Shown piece by piece: positions 17,276 through 26,344 of a stretch of 64,000 bases of DNA. Position 1 is the first letter of the stretch. Each line of letters starts with the position of its first letter. This DNA is from Pontibacter arcticus. GTDB taxonomy: Bacteria; Bacteroidota; Bacteroidia; Cytophagales; Hymenobacteraceae. The translations under genes and the position numbers were made by a program. The DNA is taken from positions 496,001 to 560,000 of the forward strand of contig NZ_QMDV01000002.1 in NCBI RefSeq assembly GCF_003284895.1. Reading direction: 5' to 3'. A model generated the notes under the pieces. The model was not told the DNA's origin and did not search any database. It saw only the letters and a list, made by a program, of their open reading frames with translations.

Positions 17276-18778
17276 TTAGCGTGGTACGTTGGTCAGGATT
17301 ACTGTTTGGCCGCCTTCTTTATTAGAGGAAAGTCCGCTGCCATCGGCATTCAGGAATTTGTTATCCTGCCAGGTATGCGGGTGAATGTTTACGATGAAAG
17401 TACCGGGTTTCCCAGTCAGGTCCGAAATATCAACCATGGCCCCATACTCCCAGGAGCTGAGTTTGTTTGAGTTGGCAGTATTATACTTGGCATTGAAAGT
17501 AGCATCCTCACGTCGGTGGTTCATTTCCAGCATTGGCTTCAGGGCCTTGGTTCTCAGGTCGTATTGCCAGATGCGGCCATCGTGGTTGTTGGCGTTATAA
17601 AAAGAGTCGCCATCTTCCTGGATGTACACATAATTTTCGGTTACGCAGATATTGTCAGGGTTTACAATGCTGTTGCCCGGGTTCTCATTGCCATCAATTA
17701 GCGCCGTGATTTTGCCTTTCAGTGGGTTGCTGGCATCCATTTCGAGTTTGTAAACGCGCCCCCACATGGTCAGGCCAGGGGCAGGATTAGTTTTGTCGGG
17801 GCTCACGCCAGTAGAGGTAAAGTATAAATTACGGTTATTGGCCGCACTGCCTTTTCCATAATCCAGGTCTTCTACGCGGGCAAACTGGATGGCTTTCTGC
17901 TCAATTGTTTGTGCTACTAACTGTGATCCTGTGCTGGATTTCACATCTTTATACTTTACAAATTCAATATCATAGCTTTTGCCAACCTCCATGTCGGTTT
18001 CAGTAACGTTGAGGTCTGAGCGGCGCAGCATGTAAAGTTCTCCGTTATTCAGGTCGCCGGGAGTTTGGCCAAGGTACAGGTTTACCTGCCCCATGCTGTT
18101 AGCCGGATTGCTCTCATCTTCACCTACAAAAATGACTGTTTTACCAGGATAAGCATTTTTTGGAAGTGGTACGGCATTTTCGGCACTGCACTTACCCAGT
18201 GCAGGAAGGGTGCGGTCGTTGCGGCTTCTGTCGCCAATACTTCCAAGCGGATCAATTGCATGGATCATCGATTCGACGCCACTCTCGCCAGCTGTCAGGA
18301 AAACCGGCCCGAAACCGTGCTCCTGCGGAGTGGCCAGTGTAGCAGAGCAAAGCCGCCACATACCGCCTGCACCGTTCACAATGTATTCTCCTTTCTTGGG
18401 TTTCAGGTTTTTATCTAAATATACCCGCGAAACAGCTTGCAGAATCTCGTGGTTGGTTATCATCAGAAAGCCATCGCTGTTCGGGTCTTTCATCAAACCG
18501 GCACCATCAGGCTGCGCGCCATACACAAACTCAGGCGATCCTTCCAGGCGGTCGTCGCTGCTGATGAGCGTGGTAATTTTAACCCCATCAAAACCAGTCA
18601 AAGTCTTTACCAAGGAGGGGTTAACAGAATAGTCTTTGATGGCGATTTCCTGAAGATTGCCGTTTTCTAACTGGTCGTCATCATTTTTACAGGATGTAAC
18701 AAACATAGTGGCAGCCAGCGTAAGGGCCAGTCCAAATGTAGGAAGTTGTGAGTGCTGCATAGCAAAGGTCTTTTTCAT
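17276..18778 (-). CDS. PhoX-family (DUF839) lipoprotein
   Basis: A 500-residue exported lipoprotein (signal with lipobox MFVTSC, Cys near residue 30). The sequence is that of the PhoX/DUF839 group: SDGFLMITNHEI, GGMWRLCSATLATPQEH, VFVGEDES, YVYIQEDGD, NPDNICVTENYVY and WEYGAMVDISDLTG. It probably folds as a six-bladed propeller binding Ca2+ and Fe3+. True PhoX enzymes are calcium-dependent alkaline phosphatases; members in this phylum, often called DUF839 proteins, are not all shown to be phosphatases. It lies upstream of the MauG/imelysin gene on the same strand. A role in phosphate scavenging is inference. Confidence 0.8.
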   Translation of the reverse strand: MKKTFAMQHSQLPTFGLALTLAATMFVTSCKNDDDQLENGNLQEIAIKDYSVNPSLVKTLTGFDGVKITTLISSDDRLEGSPEFVYGAQPDGAGLMKDPNSDGFLMITNHEILQAVSRVYLDKNLKPKKGEYIVNGAGGMWRLCSATLATPQEHGFGPVFLTAGESGVESMIHAIDPLGSIGDRSRNDRTLPALGKCSAENAVPLPKNAYPGKTVIFVGEDESNPANSMGQVNLYLGQTPGDLNNGELYMLRRSDLNVTETDMEVGKSYDIEFVKYKDVKSSTGSQLVAQTIEQKAIQFARVEDLDYGKGSAANNRNLYFTSTGVSPDKTNPAPGLTMWGRVYKLEMDASNPLKGKITALIDGNENPGNSIVNPDNICVTENYVYIQEDGDSFYNANNHDGRIWQYDLRTKALKPMLEMNHRREDATFNAKYNTANSNKLSSWEYGAMVDISDLTGKPGTFIVNIHPHTWQDNKFLNADGSGLSSNKEGGQTVILTNVPR

Positions 18779-19003
18779 GATCCAAAACTAGGGCAGCACT
18801 GTTAGTAGAGGGTTAATGAAAAGTTATGATTCCGTTAAGTTGCTTCAAAGCTATACAATACCTATAAAGTATATATATAAATAAAGTATAAATCTCTATT
18901 TTAAAGGAGTGAAGTATACATTGTAGAGTAACCTACTGGTAGTTTATCATTTTATTAATCAGGGGAAGTATAAACTAATAAATTACCTGCTGTATCAATC
19001 TAT

Positions 19004-19056
19004 AAAGTATGATTACGCCCCTGCTAACTAAGCTAACAGGGGCGTAATCATACTTT
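19004..19056 (-). terminator. very stable terminator with 20-bp perfect stem
   Basis: Arms 19004-19023 and 19037-19056 (AAAGTATGATTACGCCCCTG and its complement) enclose a 13-nt loop. It lies 17 nt past the stop of the minus-strand metalloprotease. The 18779-19003 gap holds five AAGTATA-like motifs and no gene. Confidence 0.85.
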
Positions 19057-19073
19057 ATAGGCAGAATTCTGTG

Positions 19074-21512
19074 TTACTCACAGCCCATCGTTTCACTGCT
19101 TCCGATCGGAGCTCCGGGTGGTAAGTCGATTTGTTTGGCAGGTTTGATGTCTTCCGGATTTTCTATTCTGGCTAGAATAAAAGCCAGATGCGCTTTATAA
19201 GCTGCATTTCGGGTTCTGCGTTCTTCGCGGCTTGCGAAACTCTTAATAGCCTGTAGCGAAGCATTTGCAACAGCACGGGCCTGGTAAGACGCGTTCGCGT
19301 TTTGCGTTAAGCCCATTAAATGGGTAACATACAGCTGCTCCGTCAGGAATTGTAGTTGCCCTTCCATGCCGGATTTGCGGTTCGCTTTAAACGTCTGATC
19401 CATTAGTTGCTCAGTTACTTCATGCAGGCTAAGGTTATTGCCTCTTGCGCCCAACTCTACCAAACGAGAAGCTCTTTCAGGATGCAGCAAAAAAGAGAAC
19501 GTAAAATCTGCAGACGCTTCAGCCGCAGCCAGTGGGTCGAATGTCACACCGGTTCTTTTGGAGAACAGCTCACGGTTATTTCTAAGACCGGGCGCACGGG
19601 GCGGAATCAGATTAATAATTTTTTCGGGTAACATCAGTACATCCGGCGAAATGGTTTGCAACAAAGCATCAAGCGCTTGCTGCTGGTCTTTTTTAGGCAC
19701 AACCTCAGTAACTACCTGCTTATCGCCACGCACGGCATACGTATAATTTACGCCACCTACCAGTTTGGCTGCCGCTTCGGTCTGGTAGCGGTGGTAGTTA
19801 TAGATCGGTACCAGTACATCTTCCAGCGTACTCATGGCAGCACCTGTTTTGATATTATCCTCTGAAAACTTCTTAAGCGCCTCTTTTCTCACTTTAAGCA
19901 CATGCAGTAGTTCGTCTGTTGCATTGCTGCCATTGTCCCAGAGGTGAGCTGTTGGGTGCGCACCGCCGGCTGCGCGTGCATCCCTGTCAGAAATAAAAGC
20001 TAAGCCACGTTTTCTACCGTCTTCCAGAATCTGGTCTAACGCTTTTTTCTCGTCAGTACGGTTTCCGAAATCCTGGTAACCGTAAGCAACCGCTACTTTG
20101 TCCCATTCTCCAATACCGGTGCCGTACGCCTGGCTGAGGTCGATGTTGCCGGCACGATCCAGTTTAACCTGCGGATGCGGGTAATCCATCACAGAAGCAT
20201 TGTTGTTGGCAGCGTAGTTGTGCATGATACCAAGCGTATGGCCCAGTTCGTGTGCTGAAAGCTGTCTGATGCGCGCAATGGCCATGTCCATCATTGCTTT
20301 GTTGCCGGTTTTGTTGTTTCCGTAAGGAGCCAGCAATCCTTCCGCAATCAGATAATCCTGGCGAACGCGCAATGACCCCAACGACACATGCCCTTTAATA
20401 ATTTCGCCTGTACGTGGGTCCTGCACAGTAGCGCCATACGACCAGCCCCGCGTGCTGCGGTGCACCCACTGAATCATATTATAGCGGATATCCATTGGGT
20501 CAGCGGAGTCGGGCAATATTTCTACCTGGAATGCATCTTTGTAACCAGCAGCTTCAAAAGCCTGGTTCCACCAGCGGGCACCGTCCAAAAGGGCAGAGCG
20601 GATGGGTTCCGGTGCGCCGTTATCTACATAATAAATAATGGGCTTAACCGCCTCGGATATTTTAGCATTGGGGTTCTTCTTTTGGAGGCGGTGCCGGGCA
20701 ATAAAGGTTTTGTTGATAGGCTCATCAACAGGCGTGGCATAATCAAAGTAGGAGAGTCCGAAATAACCGGCGCGCGGGTCGGCTACTCTGGGCTTATACT
20801 GCGCATCGGGCAACTGCACAAAAGAATGGTGCTGGCGAAGAGTTAACGCCTGCACATCAGGAGCTACTTCGCGCACAAAGTTTCCGGCATCATCGCCTCC
20901 GGTAAAGGTAAGTGTGGCTTCAAACTCAGTGTTCTTCGGAAAATTTTTGGTGCGGGGCAAGTATAGCGCAGACCGGCTGGCATCCATTTTATAAGTGCCC
21001 TGGCGGCTGCGTTTTATACTTCCGGTTACATCGTGGGCATCGCGCAGCAAAAAATCTGTGGCATCAACCAGCACTTTATTACCGTCGGTAGCTTCGGCTT
21101 TAAACCCCCAAAGTATGGATTTGGCAAACGATTCGTCAACAGCTCTTTTTTCGTTTTTATTTTCGGTGATGGCCCGGTAGTCGAGGTTGGGTTGCACCAG
21201 CATCACTTTCGGGCCTACTTTTTCGAAGTAAACCAGCCGTTGCCCGCCCAGCTGGCCTCTGTCCAGGCCAATATCATTAGAGCCCAGCCCGCCCGGAAGC
21301 GAATTTATATACAGGAAATCCTGGTTAAACTTATCGATCTCGAGCCATACTTTGCCGGCAGCTTCATCCCAGTAAAAAGTATAAAAACCATCGTATTTCT
21401 TAAGTCCGGCTGTTTTACTGGCTATGTCGGGGAATTTTTGTGCAAACGCCATGTGCGAAAGTAAAGGCAGCAACAGTAATAGCCAACGCTTCTGGGTAAG
21501 GATGGTTTTCAT
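19074..21512 (-). CDS. zinc-dependent metalloprotease (DUF5118/DUF5117/DUF4953 type)
   Basis: An 812-residue secreted protease. The signal peptide is MKTILTQKRWLLLLLPLLSHMAFAQ. The N-terminal part (KYDGFYTFYWDEAAGKVWLEIDK, FLYINSLPGGLGSND) matches the DUF5118/DUF5117 domains. The zinc site SAHELGHTLGIMHNYAAN is near residue 420, and the downstream NASVMDYPHP is Met-turn-like (DUF4953). The C-terminal region is helical. These large zincins are abundant in Bacteroidota, and their substrates are mostly unknown. Its upstream side holds an orphan lipoprotein gene and then the inactivated 5' part of a second copy (23110-23412), so this family was once tandemly duplicated here. Confidence 0.93.
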   Translation of the reverse strand: MKTILTQKRWLLLLLPLLSHMAFAQKFPDIASKTAGLKKYDGFYTFYWDEAAGKVWLEIDKFNQDFLYINSLPGGLGSNDIGLDRGQLGGQRLVYFEKVGPKVMLVQPNLDYRAITENKNEKRAVDESFAKSILWGFKAEATDGNKVLVDATDFLLRDAHDVTGSIKRSRQGTYKMDASRSALYLPRTKNFPKNTEFEATLTFTGGDDAGNFVREVAPDVQALTLRQHHSFVQLPDAQYKPRVADPRAGYFGLSYFDYATPVDEPINKTFIARHRLQKKNPNAKISEAVKPIIYYVDNGAPEPIRSALLDGARWWNQAFEAAGYKDAFQVEILPDSADPMDIRYNMIQWVHRSTRGWSYGATVQDPRTGEIIKGHVSLGSLRVRQDYLIAEGLLAPYGNNKTGNKAMMDMAIARIRQLSAHELGHTLGIMHNYAANNNASVMDYPHPQVKLDRAGNIDLSQAYGTGIGEWDKVAVAYGYQDFGNRTDEKKALDQILEDGRKRGLAFISDRDARAAGGAHPTAHLWDNGSNATDELLHVLKVRKEALKKFSEDNIKTGAAMSTLEDVLVPIYNYHRYQTEAAAKLVGGVNYTYAVRGDKQVVTEVVPKKDQQQALDALLQTISPDVLMLPEKIINLIPPRAPGLRNNRELFSKRTGVTFDPLAAAEASADFTFSFLLHPERASRLVELGARGNNLSLHEVTEQLMDQTFKANRKSGMEGQLQFLTEQLYVTHLMGLTQNANASYQARAVANASLQAIKSFASREERRTRNAAYKAHLAFILARIENPEDIKPAKQIDLPPGAPIGSSETMGCE

Positions 21513-21792
21513 TTATTTCGTTTGTTGAGAGATAAAAATTGTGTTTTGAATAGGGTAAGATAAGAATTTTAAAATATAGTCGTATATAAGTGAAGCTATT
21601 AAGTTGAGCAGGAGATCTAACAAGAGTTTCTAATTGGCAGTTGAAATGAAGATTTGTAGCAAGAAATGATTAAGACCGAAATATCACTGGATTTCTAAAA
21701 TTCTGATAAACTTACTAATAGCAAAAACAAATAAATATAGACGTTAAGTGTTTATATTCATATCTTTAAGATCTGTTAATCTTGTTTAAAAA

Positions 21793-22926
21793 ATGAATAA
21801 AAATTTACTACTATTACTGTGTTGTGTTCAGTTTTTGCTAATAGCATGTGAGAAAGAGGATGCTGCTAGCAAAATGAAAATTAAATTTTCTGATCCTCAA
21901 GCTATTATTTACAAAGAAGCAGGTGCAAATAGTACTGCTTCTAACAGCACAACTACCAATGCCTCTCAGGCAGATGATGCATCAAAACTATTTCAGATTG
22001 ATAAGCAAGGTAATGTTACAGCTGTCATTGAGGGAGTAGATGTTTCATTGGTTTATCCCTTTTCTGATGGGTTAATCATTTACCTTAGCTCTGGTGAAAT
22101 ATACAGTGTTTATCTGGACAATTCTTACCTGCAACTACCTTCTAATGTGGGGGACTTCAGTGGAGAGAATGATAACGGCGACTTGTTTTTTTCAAATGGA
22201 TATTTTTTGAGAAAATCAAGCCATGCGATTGAAAAGGTTCAAACAACTTTAACTATGCCTTATATACAATATGTTACCGGCAACTTTGCTATATTAAGCG
22301 GGGACAATATTACACAGGCCTTCAATACGGTTAGCAATGAGCGCTTTAATATTGGTAATTGTTCATCCCAATTAGTTGCCTTAAGTAGAGAACGGGCTTT
22401 GGTGAAGGGCTGTGAGGGAACCTCTGTTATGGACATGAAAACCGGAAGTAAGTCTGAGGCAGACATTTTTACAATGAATGGCGAAGCAATTTATACTGGT
22501 AATGGTGCTATTGTCCTAACTCCAGAGGCTGCAAATATGGCAAACATTTATGATCAGGGTGTGTACGGCTTAGGGTTTATAGATACAAATGGAAAGATGG
22601 TCCTTTTATCAAATGAAGGGTTTAAGCCTGGTTCCATGTCTTGCATGAATTGTGGTGAACCTAACACAGTTTTATTTGCTTCCGGGAATTATTATATTGT
22701 TAGAGAGCTTGATAAAGTTTCGGTTGTAAGAAAAGGAGATATTAGCAAAAAAGTAATTCTGACTGGTTATAATGTTACAAGTGTTTCGATAAATAATAAT
22801 AAAGTTTATTTCATTGCAGAAGATAAGTATGGAGTTAGGATAGCAGGTGTTTATAACCTATTAGACAACTCTACTCAGATGTTGGAAACACAGGAAGAAT
22901 TTGATCGGGTTTTCACCCTAAAATAA
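21793..22926 (+). CDS. orphan lipoprotein, probable beta-propeller
   Basis: A 377-residue lipoprotein (MNKNLLLLLCCVQFLLIAC, lipobox LIAC). A Ser/Thr/Asn-rich linker (about residues 35-60) precedes repeated beta-rich units such as LFQIDKQGNVTAVIEG, DGLIIYLSSGEIYSVYLDN and NNKVYFIAEDKYGVRIAGVYNL, suggesting a surface-exposed propeller. I recognise no family. The gene is clearly richer in A/T than its neighbours, reads opposite to the flanking protease gene and its remnant, and fills the place where the rest of a duplicated protease would have been. Acquisition by transfer is likely but inferred. The 280 bp before it show no other gene. Confidence 0.75.
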   Translation: MNKNLLLLLCCVQFLLIACEKEDAASKMKIKFSDPQAIIYKEAGANSTASNSTTTNASQADDASKLFQIDKQGNVTAVIEGVDVSLVYPFSDGLIIYLSSGEIYSVYLDNSYLQLPSNVGDFSGENDNGDLFFSNGYFLRKSSHAIEKVQTTLTMPYIQYVTGNFAILSGDNITQAFNTVSNERFNIGNCSSQLVALSRERALVKGCEGTSVMDMKTGSKSEADIFTMNGEAIYTGNGAIVLTPEAANMANIYDQGVYGLGFIDTNGKMVLLSNEGFKPGSMSCMNCGEPNTVLFASGNYYIVRELDKVSVVRKGDISKKVILTGYNVTSVSINNNKVYFIAEDKYGVRIAGVYNLLDNSTQMLETQEEFDRVFTLK

Positions 22927-23040
22927 AATATACTGATTAAGTTCTTTTATATAGAATTCCAAATTATTTGATCTTTATGATTATAAGTTCTGAAGGGGAT
23001 TGTAATTAAAACTGTGTTACTTCACTTTTTTATTTGCTGG

Positions 23041-23080
23041 TCCTTTTGCTGTTACGGCGTGAGTCCTAATGGCAAAAGGA
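23041..23080. terminator. possible hairpin between orphan lipoprotein and protease remnant
   Basis: TCCTTTTGC and GCAAAAGGA form a 9-bp stem with a 22-nt loop, 114 nt after the lipoprotein stop. No T run follows, so its role is uncertain. Confidence 0.35.
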
Positions 23081-23109
23081 TCAAACCCTGAAGTACTATT
23101 CCCTTTAAT

Positions 23110-23412
23110 ACCTACCTTCTCGAAGTATACCAGTCGTTGGCCGCTCAACTAGCCTCTGTCCAGGCCAATATCATTGGAGCCCAGCCCGCCCGGCAACGAA
23201 TTTACATACAGGAAATCCTGGTTAAACTTATCGATCTCGAGCCATACTTTGCCACCGGCCTCATCCCAGTAAAAAGTATAAAAGCCCATATATTTTTTAA
23301 ATCCTGCCGTTTTACTGGCGATATCTGGTAGTTTCTGTGGCATTGCCTGCACCGTAAGCAGCGGAAATAGCAAGAGCAGCAGCCAATTGTTGTAGCGTAA
23401 GACTTTTTTCAT
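23110..23412 (-). pseudogene. truncated, nonsense-mutated copy of the DUF5117 metalloprotease 5' end
   Basis: Read on the minus strand, the first 87 codons (MKKVLRYNNWLLLLLFPLLTV...) encode a signal peptide and then a near copy of the start of the complete protease at 21512: KLPDIASKTAGFKKYMGFYTFYWDE, VWLEIDKFNQDFLYVNSLPGG, SNDIGLDRG. A TAG at 23149-23151 stands where the intact gene has a Gln codon (CAG). After the stop, homology goes on (LSGQRLVYFEKVG) for about 13 codons and then ends near 23110. Everything downstream, including the zinc site, is gone. It is a remnant of a former tandem paralogue. Confidence 0.88.
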
Positions 23413-23532
23413 TCGTTCAGGTTAGATTATGAGTGGTCTAAGATAATGAAATACCCAGTTGCCCGTACACCCTTTTAACTTTCTTATGCTTTGACCTAAA
23501 AAAGTATAAGCGCTCATAGTATAAAATTTATA

Positions 23533-24456
23533 ATGGAGACTCCTAACAAACAGGCAATGAGTTCAGATCAAGAAGCAACATGCATTTTAAAAGAGAACGC
23601 CATACTTGGCGAAGGCGCATTGTGGCACCCGATAGCGCAGGTATTATATTGGGTTGATATCGAAGGAAAGGCCCTCCATATCTATGACCCCGAAAAACAG
23701 GAAGACAGGCTATATGATGTAAATTCCCGCATCGGAACGGTGGTACCAGTAGAGGAAGGAGGCGCGATTGTAGCTTTGGAAAGCGGCATTCATCACATCG
23801 ATATCAAAACGGGTAACTTAACATTGCTGACTAACCCACTTAAAAAGCAACCTGGCATCAGGTTTAACGACGGCAAGTGCGGGCCCGATAACAGATTCTG
23901 GGTGGGCACCATGGCACTGGATAAACGCGAAGGAGCTGCCGTACTTTACAAAATGGAGGCCGATGGAAGTATAAAACAGATGCTGGATAACCTGACCATA
24001 TCGAATGGCATTGCCTGGTCTTTGGATGCCAAGACTATGTACCTGTCCGATACGCCCACACAAACCATTTTTGCTTTCGATTTTAATTCTGAAAAAGGGG
24101 AGATCAGTAACAGAAGGAAATGTATTGAAATCCCGAAATCTGAAGGCTCTCCTGACGGTATGACTCTGGATGCAGCCGGTAACCTCTGGATCGCTTTGTT
24201 TGGTGGAGCTGCCGTAGCCTGTTATGCTCCGGAAACAGGTAAAATGATTTCTAAAGTAAAAGTACCCGCCCCCAACGTAACCTCCTGTGCATTTGGCGGG
24301 CCGGAACTTGATGTACTTTATATAACAACAGGCTGGGAAGGCTTAAGCGATGAACAACTGCAAAAGTACCCGGATAGCGGCAATTTATTTTCTGTAAAAA
24401 CGGGGTCAAAAGGGATAGCAGCCAATTTTTATAAAATGGAGAAACAGGTCTCTTAA
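23533..24456 (+). CDS. SMP-30/gluconolactonase family protein
   Basis: A 307-residue six-bladed propeller of the SMP-30/gluconolactonase/LRE (regucalcin) family, which hydrolyses sugar lactones using one divalent metal. The expected metal ligands are present: Glu in ILGEGALWHP, Asn in LTISNGIAWS, Asp in GSPDGMTLDAAGNLW; RFNDGKCGPDNRFWVGTM is also characteristic. There is no signal peptide, so it is cytoplasmic. Either MET or the later Met (MSSDQE) could be the start. It leads a plus-strand series with a cytochrome c lipoprotein (157 nt on) and a zinc alcohol dehydrogenase, which suggests oxidation of sugars or alcohols; that link is inference. Confidence 0.9.
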   Translation: METPNKQAMSSDQEATCILKENAILGEGALWHPIAQVLYWVDIEGKALHIYDPEKQEDRLYDVNSRIGTVVPVEEGGAIVALESGIHHIDIKTGNLTLLTNPLKKQPGIRFNDGKCGPDNRFWVGTMALDKREGAAVLYKMEADGSIKQMLDNLTISNGIAWSLDAKTMYLSDTPTQTIFAFDFNSEKGEISNRRKCIEIPKSEGSPDGMTLDAAGNLWIALFGGAAVACYAPETGKMISKVKVPAPNVTSCAFGGPELDVLYITTGWEGLSDEQLQKYPDSGNLFSVKTGSKGIAANFYKMEKQVS

Positions 24457-24613
24457 ACTAATTCTGAAGTATAAATTATAGATTTGCCCCTACTTTATTC
24501 AGGCATCCCATAAACATTTAAGGAAACCAGATGTTAACTCCAGCAGTATTTACTTAACGCGGTTCTCCGAATGATAAAATGGTAACTGCTGTTAACTTTA
24601 ATACTACCTTACT

Positions 24614-25054
24614 ATGAAAAAAATACTGAGTGCCTTAAGCATATGCATCGTTCTTGGTTCTTGTAACAGCAATAAGTCAGAATACGAGAATGTGTATGAA
24701 AATAAAAACCAGGCTGCTGCAGAAGTGGAAGCCGAAGTCGAAGTAACTGATAAAGACAATGCCAAAGTTGTAGACGAAGCAACGCCAGTTGTAAATGCCA
24801 TTGCGAAAGGCGAAAAACTCATCAGCCTATCGGATTGTATGTCGTGCCACAACATTGAAAATAAAATTATAGGCCCCGGCTACAAGGAAGTTGCTCAAAA
24901 GTATGAGAACACGCCAGAGAACATCGATTACCTGGCTGGAAAAATAATAACCGGCGGCAAAGGTGTCTGGGGCGAAGTACCCATGACGCCACACCCTGAT
25001 CTGAGCCGGGAAGATGCCAAGCAGATGGCGCAATACATACTTTCGCTTCGCTAA
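24614..25054 (+). CDS. class I c-type cytochrome lipoprotein
   Basis: A 146-residue lipoprotein (MKKILSALSICIVLGSC, Cys17). An acidic Glu/Val-rich linker (about 25-60) tethers a single haem domain: CMSCH at residues 75-79, then NKIIGPGYKEVAQKY. A Met ligand in GEVPMTPHPDLS and a C-terminal helix EDAKQMAQYILSLR follow. This is the cytochrome c551/c552 pattern. It probably carries electrons in the periplasm between a membrane complex and a dehydrogenase or oxidase. The next gene is an NAD(P)-type alcohol dehydrogenase that would not itself need a cytochrome, so direct partnership is unproven. Confidence 0.9.
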   Translation: MKKILSALSICIVLGSCNSNKSEYENVYENKNQAAAEVEAEVEVTDKDNAKVVDEATPVVNAIAKGEKLISLSDCMSCHNIENKIIGPGYKEVAQKYENTPENIDYLAGKIITGGKGVWGEVPMTPHPDLSREDAKQMAQYILSLR

Positions 25055-25131
25055 TACAATCCAGCTCAGACGCTTTCCGGATTCAAATATCAACGTATAA
25101 ATTCTATCATTTCCATATAAAAAGACAAACT

Positions 25132-26181
25132 ATGATACCAGCTAAAGCATACGCAGCTTTTGATGCGACAAGCCCGCTCGCGCCCCATACCCTGGAGCGA
25201 AGAGAGGTAGGAGAATTCGATGTTCAGATCGAAATATTGTTTTGCGGTGTATGCCATTCTGATCTGCACCAGGCGCGCAACGAGTGGGGCGGCTCTATGT
25301 ATCCGCTTGTGCCGGGCCACGAAATTGTAGGCCGTGTGAGCAAAGTAGGAACAAAGGTTTCTAAATTTAAAGAAGGAGACTTTGCCGGTATTGGCTGCTT
25401 TGTAGATTCGTGCCGCGAGTGCCATAGCTGCAAAGAAGGCCTGGAGCAATACTGCGAAGTACATAACGTAGGTACTTACAACAGCTATGAACTCGATAAT
25501 AAAACTATTACCTATGGCGGTTATTCTTCGCAGATTGTGGTGGATGAAAAGTATACGTTAAAGGTATCAGAAAATATGGACCTTTCGCGTGTTGCGCCTT
25601 TATTGTGTGCCGGTATTACCACGTATTCGCCTATTATGCAATGGAACATTGAGGCTGGCCACCGGGTAGGAATTGTTGGTTTGGGCGGATTAGGCCACAT
25701 GGCTGTTAAAATTGCAGCTTCCAAAGGCGCAGATGTAACCGTTCTGAGCACGTCGCCTTCTAAAAAGCAGGATGCCCTGGATTTAGGTGCACACAATTTT
25801 GCTGTTACCAAAGATCCGGAAGAGCTAAACAAACTGCGTAACTCCTTCGATTTTATCATCGATACCGTGTCAGCGCCACACGACTATAATTTATACTTAT
25901 CAATGCTGCGACGCGATGGAACGATGATCTTGCTTGGTGCGCCGCCGGAGCCATCTACCGTTGCTGGTTTCAGTTTAATTGCCCGTCGTAAGCGACTGGT
26001 TGGTTCTATGATCGGAGGTATTGCTGAAACACAGGAAATGCTGGATTACTGCGCTGCGCATAACATACTTTCTGATGTGGAAGTTATTCCGATCCAGGAG
26101 ATCAATACAGCTTATGAGCGCATGCTGAAAAGCGACGTGAAGTATAGATTTGTGATCGATATGGCCAGTCTGAAAGAGTAA
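25132..26181 (+). CDS. zinc-dependent NAD(P) alcohol dehydrogenase (YahK/CAD-like)
   Basis: A 349-residue medium-chain dehydrogenase. Catalytic zinc ligands are in FCGVCHSDLHQ and PLVPGHEIVG. The structural zinc site is DSCRECHSCKEGLEQYC. The Rossmann motif GIVGLGGLGHMAVKIA precedes TVLSTSPSKKQDA, where a Ser after the second strand favours NADPH. This is the cinnamyl-alcohol/YahK-like aldehyde reductase group, acting on broad aldehydes in the cytoplasm. It is complete and of normal length. A 160-bp inverted-repeat element with a terminator begins four bases after its stop. Confidence 0.93.
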   Translation: MIPAKAYAAFDATSPLAPHTLERREVGEFDVQIEILFCGVCHSDLHQARNEWGGSMYPLVPGHEIVGRVSKVGTKVSKFKEGDFAGIGCFVDSCRECHSCKEGLEQYCEVHNVGTYNSYELDNKTITYGGYSSQIVVDEKYTLKVSENMDLSRVAPLLCAGITTYSPIMQWNIEAGHRVGIVGLGGLGHMAVKIAASKGADVTVLSTSPSKKQDALDLGAHNFAVTKDPEELNKLRNSFDFIIDTVSAPHDYNLYLSMLRRDGTMILLGAPPEPSTVAGFSLIARRKRLVGSMIGGIAETQEMLDYCAAHNILSDVEVIPIQEINTAYERMLKSDVKYRFVIDMASLKE

Positions 26182-26184
26182 GCT

Positions 26185-26344
26185 GGTTAACTTTTTGACA
26201 AAAGAGATTTTGCCTAAGGATTAAAGACAAAGTATAAATATTGTATAAAAAAAGCCCGGCAGGTATACTTGCCGGGCTTTTTTATTGGATGATATTAAAA
26301 GTCTTTTGTCAAGAGTTCAAAAATATCTTTTGTCAAAATTAACC
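26185..26344. repeat. 160-bp element with GACAAAAGA-type terminal inverted repeats
   Basis: The left end (26185-26205) is GGTTAA-CT-TTTTGACAAAAGA. The right end (26326-26344) is the complement, TCTTTTGTCAAAATTAACC, differing by only a 2-nt gap. A further TCTTTTGTCAA lies at 26302. The element spans the whole gap between the adh stop and the regulator stop; the right end includes the regulator stop codon. A similar set of GACAAAAGA/TCCTTTGTCAA pieces lies at 30824-30905. Whether it is mobile or a regulatory repeat is unknown. Confidence 0.55.
26246..26284. terminator. bidirectional terminator between adh and the regulator
   Basis: AAAAAAAGCCCGGC, loop AGGTATACTT, GCCGGGCTTTTTT between convergent genes, with A/T runs on both sides. 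The loop is itself an AAGTATA-type sequence. Confidence 0.88.
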
